Assembly: GCA_025355005.1 (NCBI GenBank)
Contig: JANXLV010000025.1
Location: forward strand, 51,621 to 115,620
Reading direction: 5' to 3'
Origin: Myxococcales bacterium
GTDB taxonomy: Bacteria > Myxococcota_A > Polyangia > Polyangiales > Polyangiaceae
Length of the DNA stretch: 64,000 nt
The notes beneath the pieces are model-generated. The model saw nothing but the letters and a program-made list of their open reading frames with translations, ran no database searches and was not told where the DNA came from. Below, one piece after another: positions 1 through 8,410 of this stretch; the stretch's first letter is position 1; each line of letters starts with the position of its first letter. The position numbers and the translations under genes are program-made.

Positions 1-751
1 CGACGGGCTCGATGTCCTGCGCTGCGGAGACCACTGCGCCGACCGCGGGGACCTGGAGAACAACCGGGTTCACGAACGGGCCGCAGCTCGCCGTGAAGTT
101 GCCCTGCTTGCAGTCGTTGCCGCACGTCTGCTGACGGAAGGTGCCGGCCGAGCAGCCTGCGCCGCTGTTGTTGACGAGGCCGGGGCTACACGCGCCGACG
201 GGCTCACCGGTGCAGCTGCCGGCCTGCCACTGGCAGCTGTTCTGGCAGATCTTCTGGTGAGTGCCGCAGAGGCCGCAGGCCTCCGTCATCATCGAGCCCG
301 GCGCGCAGCCTCCAGCGACCTCGCCCGTGCAGGCGGAGTAGTCGCTGACAGTGCCCATGCCACCGTCGCCTGCGAGGCAGACCGACTGCTGGGTTCCGCA
401 GAAGCCGCAGCCGCGCGTGAAGACCGAATTGAGCGCGGCGCACTTGTCGCCAGCGTTCGGAGCGGGCGGACCTGCGTCCTTGCCGCCACCGGTCGAGCCT
501 GCGTCCTTCTTGGGGGTCGTGCCGGCGTCCTTGGCGGTGCCGCCGCCGCCGCCCATGTTCCCGCCGCCGCCGCCGTTCCCCGTGGGGTTCGCGGCCACGC
601 CCGAGTCACCGGGATCGGTGCCGTTCGTGTCCGTTCCCGTGCTGTCACCGGGGATATCCGTCGACCCATCGGCGCTGCAGCCAACGGCGATGCCACCGGC
701 GATCATTCCAGCGAAACCGAGCGTGACGAGACTGGACGTGAAGTTGCGCAT
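1..751 (-). CDS. Cysteine-rich lipoprotein, 3' end outside window
   Basis: The ATG at 751 opens a frame that stays open for 250 codons to the window edge, so the C-terminus is missing. A lipoprotein signal ends in IAVGC (Cys 25). It is followed by an Asp/Gly/Thr-rich spacer with a run of glycines and repeated KDAG units, typical of the unstructured stalk of myxobacterial surface lipoproteins. From about residue 115 there is a cysteine-rich part with repeated CGxCGTxQ/HxxxC elements (GCGFCGTQQSVC, ACGLCGTHQKIC), which suggests small disulfide-bonded modules. Function is unknown; a surface-exposed binding protein is only an inference. It is divergent from the propeller gene at 1221. Confidence 0.8.
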   Translation of the reverse strand, partial: MRNFTSSLVTLGFAGMIAGGIAVGCSADGSTDIPGDSTGTDTNGTDPGDSGVAANPTGNGGGGGNMGGGGGTAKDAGTTPKKDAGSTGGGKDAGPPAPNAGDKCAALNSVFTRGCGFCGTQQSVCLAGDGGMGTVSDYSACTGEVAGGCAPGSMMTEACGLCGTHQKICQNSCQWQAGSCTGEPVGACSPGLVNNSGAGCSAGTFRQQTCGNDCKQGNFTASCGPFVNPVVLQVPAVGAVVSAAQDIEPV

Positions 752-1220
752 ACCGACTCTCCTTGATTGGCTTTGTTCGAGCTTCCGACCCTGGCCGGGG
801 TGTGCGACCCGCGGAGGAACTACATCGACCGACACCGTCGCTCGAACGAGAACGGGGCTGTAGCCCGCACACACTTGTCGCGCAAGCGTCTCTGACCGCC
901 CCACATAGCCATCCATGTGTCTGAATCCGGGGTGACTGAACCGTAATCTCCCAGAATTGCTTCGTTTGCGACGACGTCTCGCAAGCCCGCGAGACTGCGA
1001 AATAATTTGGTCTCAGACGCGTCTCATGGTGGTCCGCAGATCCACCAGCGTATTTTCTCAATCATTTCATGTGGCGCGGGCATTGCGCACCACGTCATAC
1101 GACTATGTGCTCAAGTTTACTGAATTTTACGGGTGAGCTCGGTGGCGCGCGTCAGGACCGTTCCGCCGTAGGGGTCTTCGGGTCTTGCCTTTGTCGTCGT
1201 GCGGTGCAAATCCCCGCCCC
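752..1220. other. 469-bp divergent intergenic region
   Basis: This gap separates two divergent lipoprotein genes and should hold both promoters. It is richer in A/T than the genes. It contains an inverted repeat GTCTCGC/GCGAGAC (976-982 and 989-995), a perfect 10-bp palindrome AGACGCGTCT (1015-1024), and an AT-rich stretch near 1118-1131. The sequence at 1121-1131, TGAATTTTACG, is two mismatches from the reverse complement of the TGTANAATACA motif found elsewhere in the window. I see no credible gene, tRNA or clear -35/-10 pair. Confidence 0.5.
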
Positions 1221-2255
1221 ATGAAATCGATCCTCGCCTTCAGCTCTTGCGCAGTAGTGCTCGGCCTCGTCGCGTGCGGCGATCCGCCGGCCCCGAAGAA
1301 CCCGGAGACCACGCAGGTCAAGACGACCGTCGACCTCGGCGATGCTGGCGTCGCCCCGACCACGACCACCAACACGGACTCTGCTGATGCCGGCGCGACC
1401 GCGAAGCAAGACCCGCCAGCGGCGAAGCCCACACCCGCAGTGGTCGTAAAGGGCGTGGGCCTGATGACGCCGGAGTCGGTGCTCTACGACGCGACGGACG
1501 ACGTCTACTACGTGTCGAACATCAACGGCGCGCCGCTCGCGGTCGACAACAACGGCTTCATCTCGCAGCTCGCGCCGGACGGTACGGTGAAGAACCTGAA
1601 GTTCATCGAGGGCGGCAAGAACAAGGTCACGCTCAACGCGCCGAAGGGCCTCGCATTCGTCGCCGACATGATCGTCGTCTCGGACATCAACACCGTTCGC
1701 ATGTTCGACAAGAAGACGGGCGCGCCAAAGGGCGAGGTGAAGGTCCCCGGCTCCACGTTCCTCAACGACGTGGCCGTCGACAGCAAGGGCACGGTCTACG
1801 TCACCGACAGCGGCCTCAAGGCTGGCAAGGAGGGCTTCGAGCCCACCGGCACCGACGGCGTGTGGTCGATCGACGCGAAGAAGAAGCTCACGAACGTTGC
1901 GAAGGGCAAGGAGATGAACCGCCCGAACGGCATCATCGTCGCGCCCGACGGCAAGATCTGGGTGAACACGTTTGGCGCGCCGGAGCTGTACTGGCTGGGC
2001 CCCAAAGGCGAGAAGAAGGACACGGCGACGCTGCCGAAGGCCTCTCTCGACGGCCTCGTGCTCTTGCCCGGCGGCGACGTGCTCGTGTCCAGCTGGGAGT
2101 CGCAGACGGTCTATCGCGGCAAGCCGACGGGCCCGTTCACGGCGATCGTCACCGACGTGAAATCGCCCGCCGACATGGGCTGGGACAGCAAGCGAAGCCG
2201 CGTGCTGATCCCGCTCTTCCAGGCCGACGAGATTCAGATCTGGGACGTGAAATGA
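1221..2255 (+). CDS. SMP-30/NHL-type beta-propeller lipoprotein
   Basis: The protein has 344 residues. The start at 1221 is preferred over an upstream in-frame ATG because it gives a clean lipoprotein signal ending in GLVAC (Cys 19). A Thr/Ala/Asp-rich linker follows, then repeated blade-like units, for example NDVAVDSKGTVYVTDSG, NGIIVAPDGKIWVNTFG and LDGLVLLPGGDVLVSSWES. These fit the six-bladed SMP-30/gluconolactonase/NHL propeller fold. Family members bind or hydrolyse lactones or act as ligand sensors. No substrate can be read from the sequence. It faces the convergent glutaredoxin-like gene across 21 bp. Confidence 0.8.
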   Translation: MKSILAFSSCAVVLGLVACGDPPAPKNPETTQVKTTVDLGDAGVAPTTTTNTDSADAGATAKQDPPAAKPTPAVVVKGVGLMTPESVLYDATDDVYYVSNINGAPLAVDNNGFISQLAPDGTVKNLKFIEGGKNKVTLNAPKGLAFVADMIVVSDINTVRMFDKKTGAPKGEVKVPGSTFLNDVAVDSKGTVYVTDSGLKAGKEGFEPTGTDGVWSIDAKKKLTNVAKGKEMNRPNGIIVAPDGKIWVNTFGAPELYWLGPKGEKKDTATLPKASLDGLVLLPGGDVLVSSWESQTVYRGKPTGPFTAIVTDVKSPADMGWDSKRSRVLIPLFQADEIQIWDVK

Positions 2256-2276
2256 AAACGGCGGCCTGACGAAGCG

Positions 2277-2648
2277 CTATACCTCGAGTTGCTTCTTCAG
2301 TGAGCCATCGGCGAGCGCGGCGATGGTCTCGTCTGCACCGCCGATGAGCTCGCCCTTCACGAAGACCTGTGGGAACGTCGGCCAGCCGCTCCACATCTTG
2401 ATCGCGAGGCGCGGCTGCCACATCGACGCGTAGCTGCCGTACTCGAGATACGTGTATTTTACACCGGCTGCGTCGAGCGCCTTCTTGGCCCTCTTCGGGT
2501 GCGGGTTCTGACTCATGCCAACCACCACGACGTCGTCGCTGCCGACGGCCTTCTCGACGGCGGCGATCACATCAGCGTGGCACTTCTGCTGGCGCTCGAG
2601 GACGCCGCTGGACGACTTGTCGGAGGGGTGAAGGGGACGTTTCGACAT
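2277..2648 (-). CDS. Glutaredoxin-fold protein lacking active-site cysteines
   Basis: The 123-residue protein is glutaredoxin-like in its second half: WPTFPQVFVKGELIGGADE is the usual TVP-loop and glutathione-binding GG(C/A)D region. Where classical glutaredoxins carry CPYC, aligned on the following RAKKAL helix, this protein has NPHP (within SQNPHPKRAKKAL, residues about 46-58). The only cysteine is Cys 23 in the N-terminal extension, so thiol-disulfide chemistry at the usual site is impossible. It may instead bind glutathione or an Fe-S cluster ligand, or act as a scaffold. The ATG at 2648 was chosen because the family-like sequence begins just after it; the frame is open further upstream. 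It contains a TGTANAATACA site. Confidence 0.85.
   Translation of the reverse strand: MSKRPLHPSDKSSSGVLERQQKCHADVIAAVEKAVGSDDVVVVGMSQNPHPKRAKKALDAAGVKYTYLEYGSYASMWQPRLAIKMWSGWPTFPQVFVKGELIGGADETIAALADGSLKKQLEV
2453..2463 (-). repeat. TGTANAATACA motif, copy 1 (intragenic)
   Basis: On the minus (coding) strand this reads TGTAAAATACA. It falls inside the glutaredoxin-like gene and is read as GTA AAA TAC within the codons for Gly-Val-Lys-Tyr-Thr. GTA and AAA are disfavoured third-position choices in these GC-rich genes. It is one of five exact copies in the window. Confidence 0.6.
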
Positions 2649-2895
2649 GCCGCGAAGACAATCACGATTCGGGGCGAGTTGGTGTCGCCCTCGCGAAACA
2701 TAGATAGAGCGCGCCCCAGGATCGCTGCAGGATGTCCGGCGACACCGCGGGATAGAGCCCCGGATTCGGCGGATTTTTCCGCGTGCGGAGAAGGTGCGCC
2801 GTTGTGGGCAAGTCTCCGTGAGCGGGCCGCCGCCTCTGGTCCGCAAGTTGCGAAGTGAGGGAAGAACCCCGCAGTTCCGCACGGAGGCTTTTCTG

Positions 2896-3807
2896 ATGAC
2901 GTTCGCCAAGATCCTCTTCCCCATCGCATCCGTCGTCGCCATCACGTTCGCGTCGCAAGCGGCCCACGCGGCAGCCTGCACGTCGAAGGCCGTGAGCTCG
3001 AGCGCCATACTCTCCTGGAAGCCGCCGGTGAAGGCGAAGGCGTGCACGCAGACGGATGCAACGGCGTTCGACACCGCCTTCAACGATCCGCAGGCAACGC
3101 CCGACACGATCGAAGCTTCTGTCTCGGGCGCCTGCAAGTCGTGCATCTTCACCGAGAACGCGAGCTCCTCCGCGAACTGGCAGCTGATGGTCTGGGTCGA
3201 CAAGGCGAACAAGAAGGGCATCTTCAACCCGGGCGCGTGCGTCGCAGCAGCACAGGGCAAGAACGACTGCGCAGCGACCTCGTATCAGGTCGACGAGTGC
3301 AACAACCTCTCGTGCGCGGCATGCACGGACCAGGCAACGTACGACGCGTGCACGCAGACCGCCGAGAGCGGCACCTGCTCCAGCTACGTCACCGCATCGC
3401 AGACCGCGTGCGACACGAGCGTGGAGCCCGCGCTCAAGCTGTGTGATCTGCAGCAAGGCGGCGGCGCCAGCATCGCCAAGATGGTGATGGAGCTCTGCGG
3501 AACCACGTCCACCGGCGGCGGCTCAGGCGGCGGCTCTGGTGGTGGCAGCGGCGGCGGCTCTGGTGGTGGCAGCGGCGGCGGCTCTGGAAGCGGCTCTGGA
3601 AGCGGCGACACGGGCTCCGGCAGCGGCAGCGGCACCGGCACCGGCAATCAGGGTCAGACGCAGTCACCTGGTCTCGGACTCAACAACACACCGACCACCG
3701 GTGGCTGCTCCACCAGCGGCAACTCGTCTCCGTCCGAAGGTCTCGCAGCGTTCGGCCTCGCGGCCATGGCGCTCGCGATCGTGCGACGTCGTCGCGCTTC
3801 CGTGTGA
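2896..3807 (+). CDS. Secreted Cys-rich protein with Gly/Ser stalk and MYXO-CTERM-like tail
   Basis: The protein has 303 residues. A Sec signal peptide probably ends at AAHA (about residue 27). A cysteine-rich ectodomain follows to about residue 205. Then comes a tandem GGGSGGGS tract (about 207-248), and finally GCSTSG, a hydrophobic segment (LAAFGLAAMALAIV) and RRRR. The Cys + hydrophobic helix + Arg cluster is the hallmark of the MYXO-CTERM sorting signal, whose cysteine is thought to be processed and lipidated for surface anchoring. The ectodomain is not recognised. The ATG at 2896 directly precedes the signal peptide. It ends convergently with the Hsp70 gene. Confidence 0.85.
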   Translation: MTFAKILFPIASVVAITFASQAAHAAACTSKAVSSSAILSWKPPVKAKACTQTDATAFDTAFNDPQATPDTIEASVSGACKSCIFTENASSSANWQLMVWVDKANKKGIFNPGACVAAAQGKNDCAATSYQVDECNNLSCAACTDQATYDACTQTAESGTCSSYVTASQTACDTSVEPALKLCDLQQGGGASIAKMVMELCGTTSTGGGSGGGSGGGSGGGSGGGSGGGSGSGSGSGDTGSGSGSGTGTGNQGQTQSPGLGLNNTPTTGGCSTSGNSSPSEGLAAFGLAAMALAIVRRRRASV

Positions 3808-3845
3808 CCATCGCGAGGATCGCGACCTGCCGCTAGAGGGGCTCC

Positions 3846-5111
3846 TCAGGCGAGCGCGACGGCGCGCTCTGCGAGGCCCTGGATGACCGAGTGGAACGAC
3901 GACAGGCGGTGCAGCTTGTCCATGCCGAACCGCGCCACGAGCTCGCGTTCGATCACGGGCACGCGCGTGGTGCCGCCCGTCGCGCACACGATGTCGATGT
4001 CCTTCGGCGTGACGCCCGCGGACACGAGCGTGCTCTCCAGGTTCTCCAGAATTCGCGTCGTGGTCGGCTGCGCGAACGACTCGAACTGCGCGCGCGTGAT
4101 CGTCTCGGTGACGTCGATGCCCGGGTACTCGAAGCGGAACGTGGTCTTGTCTTCGGAAGAGAGCGCGCGCTTCGTGTCCTCGATCGCCTCGAACACCTGA
4201 AATCCCAGGGAATCCTCGATCAACGTGAGGAGCTGGTCCATGCGGTCCTTGTCGTCCGCGCCCACCGAGCCGCTCTTGATGTCGCGGAGGAAGCGCATGA
4301 TGTCCTTCCGCTCGAGGAGGCAGAGCTCCGCGGGCGAGCAGAGGCGCTCCATCAAGGGCAACGGCATGCTGAGCACGTTCGAGCCGAACGGAACCATGTA
4401 CGTGACATCGGCCCCGAAGTGCGCGGCGATCTTCTTGCGCATCAAGCTGCCGTCGAGCGCGTCTCCTGCGACAGGAACGCCGCCCACCGCGAGCACCTCT
4501 TCGAGCTCGCCGCCTGACAGGCGCGCGACCGTGAAGTCCGATGTACCGCCGCCGAGATCGCAGACGAGGATGGTCGCGTCGTGGGCGATCTTGTTCTTGA
4601 AGTCGTGCGCGGCGGCCACGGGTTCCGGACAGAAGTGCACGTCTTCGAAGCCGGCGAACCGCGCGGCGCCCTCGAGGCGCTCCTGCGCGAGCGCGTCGGC
4701 CGCGGGGTCCTCGGAGAAGCGCGCGGGCCGGCCGAGCAGCACGCGACGAACGTCCGTGTCATAGTGGCGGTTCGCGCGCTCGCGCATGGTGCGCAGGAAC
4801 ACGCCGATGAGCGCCTCCAGCTTCACGACCTGATTGCCGAGCCTCGTCTCCTTGAAGCTCTCCATCGGCAGGAAGCGCTTCATGGATCGGAAAAAGCGAC
4901 CGCGCGTGGCGCCCACGATGAAGCTCTCGAGCGCGTCGGCGCCGAACGACCAGCCGCCGTCGTCGGAAAGGAACTGGATGCTTCGCAGGATGGACTGCTC
5001 GCGCGCCTTCATGTCGAGCGGAATCGGCGCTTCGGCACCGCTGGGCCCTGCAGCCGCGAGCAGCGAGTTGCTCGTTCCGAAATCGATGGCGTAGACGGTC
5101 GGTTTCGACAC
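3846..5111 (-). CDS. Short Hsp70-family ATPase (YegD-like)
   Basis: The protein has 421 residues. The actin-like ATPase motifs of Hsp70 are present: phosphate-1 DFGTSNSLLAA (about 10-20), phosphate-2 CDLGGGTSDFTVA (about 190) and the adenosine motif CATGGTTRVPVIE near residue 390. The chain ends after the ATPase domain, so the substrate-binding and lid domains of DnaK (about 640 aa) are missing. This resembles E. coli YegD-type Hsp70 homologues, whose role is poorly defined. No DnaJ or GrpE gene is near. It is the first of three Hsp70 paralogues here; the other two form an operon at 27-32 kb. Confidence 0.9.
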   Translation of the reverse strand: MSKPTVYAIDFGTSNSLLAAAGPSGAEAPIPLDMKAREQSILRSIQFLSDDGGWSFGADALESFIVGATRGRFFRSMKRFLPMESFKETRLGNQVVKLEALIGVFLRTMRERANRHYDTDVRRVLLGRPARFSEDPAADALAQERLEGAARFAGFEDVHFCPEPVAAAHDFKNKIAHDATILVCDLGGGTSDFTVARLSGGELEEVLAVGGVPVAGDALDGSLMRKKIAAHFGADVTYMVPFGSNVLSMPLPLMERLCSPAELCLLERKDIMRFLRDIKSGSVGADDKDRMDQLLTLIEDSLGFQVFEAIEDTKRALSSEDKTTFRFEYPGIDVTETITRAQFESFAQPTTTRILENLESTLVSAGVTPKDIDIVCATGGTTRVPVIERELVARFGMDKLHRLSSFHSVIQGLAERAVALA

Positions 5112-5205
5112 GGGGGCTCGGCCAGCTAAACAGGAAGAGCCCGCGAGTGAAAGAGGCGACAGGGATTTTGGCCTGGCAGCCGCGTGGTCCTAGACTGCCA
5201 GGATC

Positions 5206-6621
5206 GTGCGAAGTCCCTTCCGCCGTGCGCTCCTCTCCATCGCCGTCTGCGTCGTCGGCCTGTGTCCGGCGTGCGGGAAGAAGGACACGAGCGCGGTCGA
5301 GCCGCCGTCGTTGCTCGCGGCGAAGATGGACGCGTCCGCGAACGCAGCCGTTCTGTCGGCCGACGCCGGGAGTGATGCGTCCACCGCGAGCGCATGCGTG
5401 CCGCTCGATCCGCAGACGGTCCCCCCGTTCGCCGAATGCGACACCAAGATCGTGAAGACGCCCGTGCCGGCGATCGAGGACCCGAAGGGCTCGCTCAACG
5501 CCCTCTACGAGAAGCTCGCGGCCCTCGAGCGCGGCACTGCGGACAAGCCCGTTCGCATCGCCATATACGGTGACTCGAACCTCACGAGTGACTTCATGCC
5601 CGGCCACCTGCGACGCGTGCTCCAGGCGCGCTACGGGGACGCGGGACATGGGTACGTCGCGCTGTCGCGTCCGTGGCTCAGCTACCGGCACGAGGACGTG
5701 ACGATGGGCGGCTGGTGGGGCGCGCCGTTCACGTACTGCTCGCCGACCACGAACCTCTGTCACGACAAGCACTACGGGTTCGCGAACCTCGCGTCGGAGA
5801 CGGGCGAGATGGGCATGCAGGTCTGGGCCGGCACGTCGAAAGACCCGAAGGGCGTCGTCGGCAAGAAGGTCTCGCACTTCGAATTGCACTACGCGCTTCG
5901 CCCCAGCGGCGGGTCGTTCACCGTGCAGATCGACAAGAAGGACGTGAAAACCATCTCCACCAAGGCGGACGCGTGGGGCGTCACCACCGCCGGCTTCGAC
6001 GTGGAGCCGGGCGAGCACGAGCTCCGATGCGTGGCGCGCGGCGATGGCAAGGTGCGCTGGTACGGCGTGTCACTGGACTCCCCGGGCGAGAAGGGAAAGC
6101 CCGGCATCCAGATCGACTCGCTCGGCACCGGCGCCATGAACTACGAGCGCTTCAAGTGGGTCGCGGACGACACGCGGCGCGAGCAGCTGAAGAAGCGTGA
6201 CTACGACGCGGTCTTCGTGTGGCTCGGCGCGAACGTGATGTGGGTCCCACCGAACCGCGAGTTCGCGAAGGACTGGATCGCGCAGCTGCGCGCCGCCTTG
6301 CCCGACCTGCCGATCCTGATCATGTCACCCGCCGACACCGTGCGCGGCGACGAGAAGAAGAGCGATCCGCGCATCATCGCGCTCACGAAGCAGCTCCGCG
6401 AGGTGGCGGAGGAGACCGGCGTGGCGTTCTGGGATTTCCGCGAAGCGATGGGCGGCGATGCATCGGCGATCCCGTTCTCGAAGCGAGGCCTGATGGGCGG
6501 AGACCGGATCCATTTTGGTCCGGAGGGAAGCGCGCTGATGGGGAACCGGCTACTGTGCTCGATGACGACGTCGTTCAGCGGGTACGTGAAGGAGCGGGCG
6601 ACGGCGGGGTGCAAGCAGTAG
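5206..6621 (+). CDS. SGNH/GDSL-family hydrolase, lipoprotein
   Basis: The protein has 471 residues with a GTG start. A lipoprotein signal ends in GLCPAC (Cys 23). Block I with the nucleophile is RIAIYGDSNLTSD (about residue 125), an Asn in LGANVMW is in the expected block III position, and the late DRIHFGPEG holds the Asp-x-x-His dyad of block V. The domain resembles the GDSL esterases that trim acetyl or acyl groups from envelope polysaccharides; the substrate is not known. A TAGACT box lies nine bases before the GTG, which fits a leaderless promoter. Its stop codon abuts a CGACYT hexanucleotide array. Confidence 0.85.
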   Translation: MRSPFRRALLSIAVCVVGLCPACGKKDTSAVEPPSLLAAKMDASANAAVLSADAGSDASTASACVPLDPQTVPPFAECDTKIVKTPVPAIEDPKGSLNALYEKLAALERGTADKPVRIAIYGDSNLTSDFMPGHLRRVLQARYGDAGHGYVALSRPWLSYRHEDVTMGGWWGAPFTYCSPTTNLCHDKHYGFANLASETGEMGMQVWAGTSKDPKGVVGKKVSHFELHYALRPSGGSFTVQIDKKDVKTISTKADAWGVTTAGFDVEPGEHELRCVARGDGKVRWYGVSLDSPGEKGKPGIQIDSLGTGAMNYERFKWVADDTRREQLKKRDYDAVFVWLGANVMWVPPNREFAKDWIAQLRAALPDLPILIMSPADTVRGDEKKSDPRIIALTKQLREVAEETGVAFWDFREAMGGDASAIPFSKRGLMGGDRIHFGPEGSALMGNRLLCSMTTSFSGYVKERATAGCKQ

Positions 6622-6651
6622 CGACCTCGACTTCGACCTCGACTTCGACCT
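6622..6651. repeat. CGACYT hexanucleotide array (5 units)
   Basis: Five perfect units alternate CGACCT and CGACTT. The array starts at the base after the SGNH stop codon and ends one base before the stop codon of the convergent lipoprotein gene, so it fills the whole intergenic space. It is related to arrays at 19721, 23161, 40549 and 56005. Confidence 0.85.
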
Positions 6652-6652
6652 T

Positions 6653-7069
6653 CTACTTCTTCTTCGGCGCGGCTGATGGATGGGGGCTTGGGGTTGGCGC
6701 TGGGGTTGGGGTTGGCGGGGCGGCGGGGCTTGCGGCTGGAGCGGCGCTTGGCTTCGGGGCTCCGCCTTTCTTCGGTAGGCAGTAGCAACCGGCGCCGCCG
6801 ATATTGGTTGTGCCCTGCATGTATTGCACCTCGGCTGGCTCCATCGATGGATCCTTGCAGGTGTTGTGCGGCGGCATGGTCTCGGTGCTCCACTCGCAGC
6901 TGCCGGCGCAGACCTTCTTGTCATCCATGTCCACGCACGAGAGCGGCGACTTGCACGTGTTCTGGAAGAACTTGTCGCACGGGTCGCCCGATTTCTCACC
7001 CTGACACGCGACGAGGGTCAGGAACGCGAGCGCGGTGGACCCGCGGAGCAGACGGCAAAGAGCGAACAT
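6653..7069 (-). CDS. Small Cys-rich lipoprotein with Pro/Ala tail
   Basis: From the ATG at 7069 the protein has 138 residues; an in-frame ATG four codons upstream is possible. The signal ends in LTLVAC. The mature part has about nine cysteines (for example CDKFFQNTCKSPLSC and CAGSCEW), suggesting a small disulfide-rich domain. A Pro/Ala/Thr/Ser tail ends in PKKK. No family is recognised. It is the last gene of a minus-strand run that begins near 11117. Confidence 0.75.
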   Translation of the reverse strand: MFALCRLLRGSTALAFLTLVACQGEKSGDPCDKFFQNTCKSPLSCVDMDDKKVCAGSCEWSTETMPPHNTCKDPSMEPAEVQYMQGTTNIGGAGCYCLPKKGGAPKPSAAPAASPAAPPTPTPAPTPSPHPSAAPKKK

Positions 7070-7093
7070 GTCCGCGAGCATAATCCAAACTGG

Positions 7094-8410
7094 CTATGGG
7101 ACGGCCGCGAACCCGTAGCTCACCTGCTGGACCCCCGACTCGTCGTACAGGCCGACGGCGAACGCGGACCCGTTCAGCAGCGTAGGCAACCTGGGCGGCC
7201 GCGCGCGGGTGACGCTGAGCTTGATGACGTCGCCATTGCGCACGGTGACGCGGTCGGCTGTGAACGTGAGCTCCTCGGCGTGCTGGTACACCTTGGACGC
7301 GACGTCGTACACGAAGAAGGTGAGGTCGCTCGTCGCCCGATCGCTCGCGATGTGGACGTCGACGATCACGGTCTGACCGGTCGCGATCGTGACGGCCGGC
7401 GCGGTCAGGGCTCCGTTCAACTTTGCCCGCTCCGTGAGCGCGGGCATGGGCAGGAAGAACGGCTCGCCCTCTATCGCGCCGCACGGGTCCGCGCCCACGG
7501 CAGCGCGATGGTTCGACCACGTGGACTGGAAGGTGACCAGCGCCCCAGCCGTGCCCACGGTGACCAGCGGGAATCCGGCCGACGGCACATCGCGCTCGAG
7601 GCATAGATCGCCGATCTCCGAGAACCCGCCCAGCCCGGAAGTCCACGCCGCGTGGGCGTCGTCGACGGCAAGCCAAGCAGGCGCAGAGAAAGGAAATGGA
7701 TCCGTCACCGCCTCGAAGATCTCGTGCGAGAGATAGTGGAGCGTCAGGTCGTCCGCGGTAAGCGCGTCTTGTGCTGCGGTACAGATGCCCTCAACGATCG
7801 CCAGCGGGACCTCGTCGGTGGGCGTGGCGAGGACGCTGGTGTGATAGCCGAGTAGCTTGGCGCACGGCATGTTCGTGACGGTCGCCGTCGGTGGCAGGAG
7901 CGCGATGTAGAGCGTCTCCGCGTGCTTCATCGTCGTGGAAGACGCGGCGTCGGCGCCGACGCCACCGTCCGCGGCGCTCGCGTTCTTGAAGCGGAGATCG
8001 TGCACCGACTGCGCGATCGCCGCCTCCAGATCGCTGGTCGCGAACGAGGACGGCATGGTCGGCATCGGCAGCGTCGTGATCGCACCCGGCGGCCCGACGC
8101 CATACTCCGCGGTCGTGTCACTCCACGTCTGGCTCGCGCCGAGCAGCAACAGGAACTGCTCGATCGCGGGCTTCCGCGGATCGTTCGGGTCCACGAAGAG
8201 CACCAGGTCCGCGTGCGCGAGCCTCGGCCCGCCCTTGTCCACGACGCGCGGCAGGTCGAACGCGAACGCCGGATACGGTCCATGCGGATCCGTGGTCGAC
8301 GAGCCACACGCGATCCCCGTCGCTGCGAGGCCAACGAGCCCAGCGAGCCCAACGAGCCCAACGACTGCCGCCGAGCCGATCGCAGGCGCGAGGTGGCGGC
8401 GCTCGCTCAC
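7094..8410 (-). CDS. Lipoprotein with HExxE motif, possible metallohydrolase
   Basis: The protein has 438 residues. It begins with GTG at 8410, whose last two bases lie in the TGA stop of the papain gene (GTGA overlap), so translation is probably coupled. The lipoprotein signal ends in TGIAC. In the middle, HYLSHEIFEAVTDPF (about residue 225) contains HExxE followed by the AVTDP signature seen in uncharacterised secreted proteins that look like zinc metallohydrolases. A third zinc ligand is not obvious. The C-terminal third looks like a beta-sandwich. Co-translation with a papain-like protease suggests shared targets, but that is an inference. Confidence 0.75.
   Translation of the reverse strand: MSERRHLAPAIGSAAVVGLVGLAGLVGLAATGIACGSSTTDPHGPYPAFAFDLPRVVDKGGPRLAHADLVLFVDPNDPRKPAIEQFLLLLGASQTWSDTTAEYGVGPPGAITTLPMPTMPSSFATSDLEAAIAQSVHDLRFKNASAADGGVGADAASSTTMKHAETLYIALLPPTATVTNMPCAKLLGYHTSVLATPTDEVPLAIVEGICTAAQDALTADDLTLHYLSHEIFEAVTDPFPFSAPAWLAVDDAHAAWTSGLGGFSEIGDLCLERDVPSAGFPLVTVGTAGALVTFQSTWSNHRAAVGADPCGAIEGEPFFLPMPALTERAKLNGALTAPAVTIATGQTVIVDVHIASDRATSDLTFFVYDVASKVYQHAEELTFTADRVTVRNGDVIKLSVTRARPPRLPTLLNGSAFAVGLYDESGVQQVSYGFAAVP

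Noticed and set aside
3517..3640. Gly/Ser codon repeats as a possible CRISPR or mobile repeat
   Set aside because: The repeats are in frame, have no spacers and encode a GGGS stalk before a MYXO-CTERM tail.
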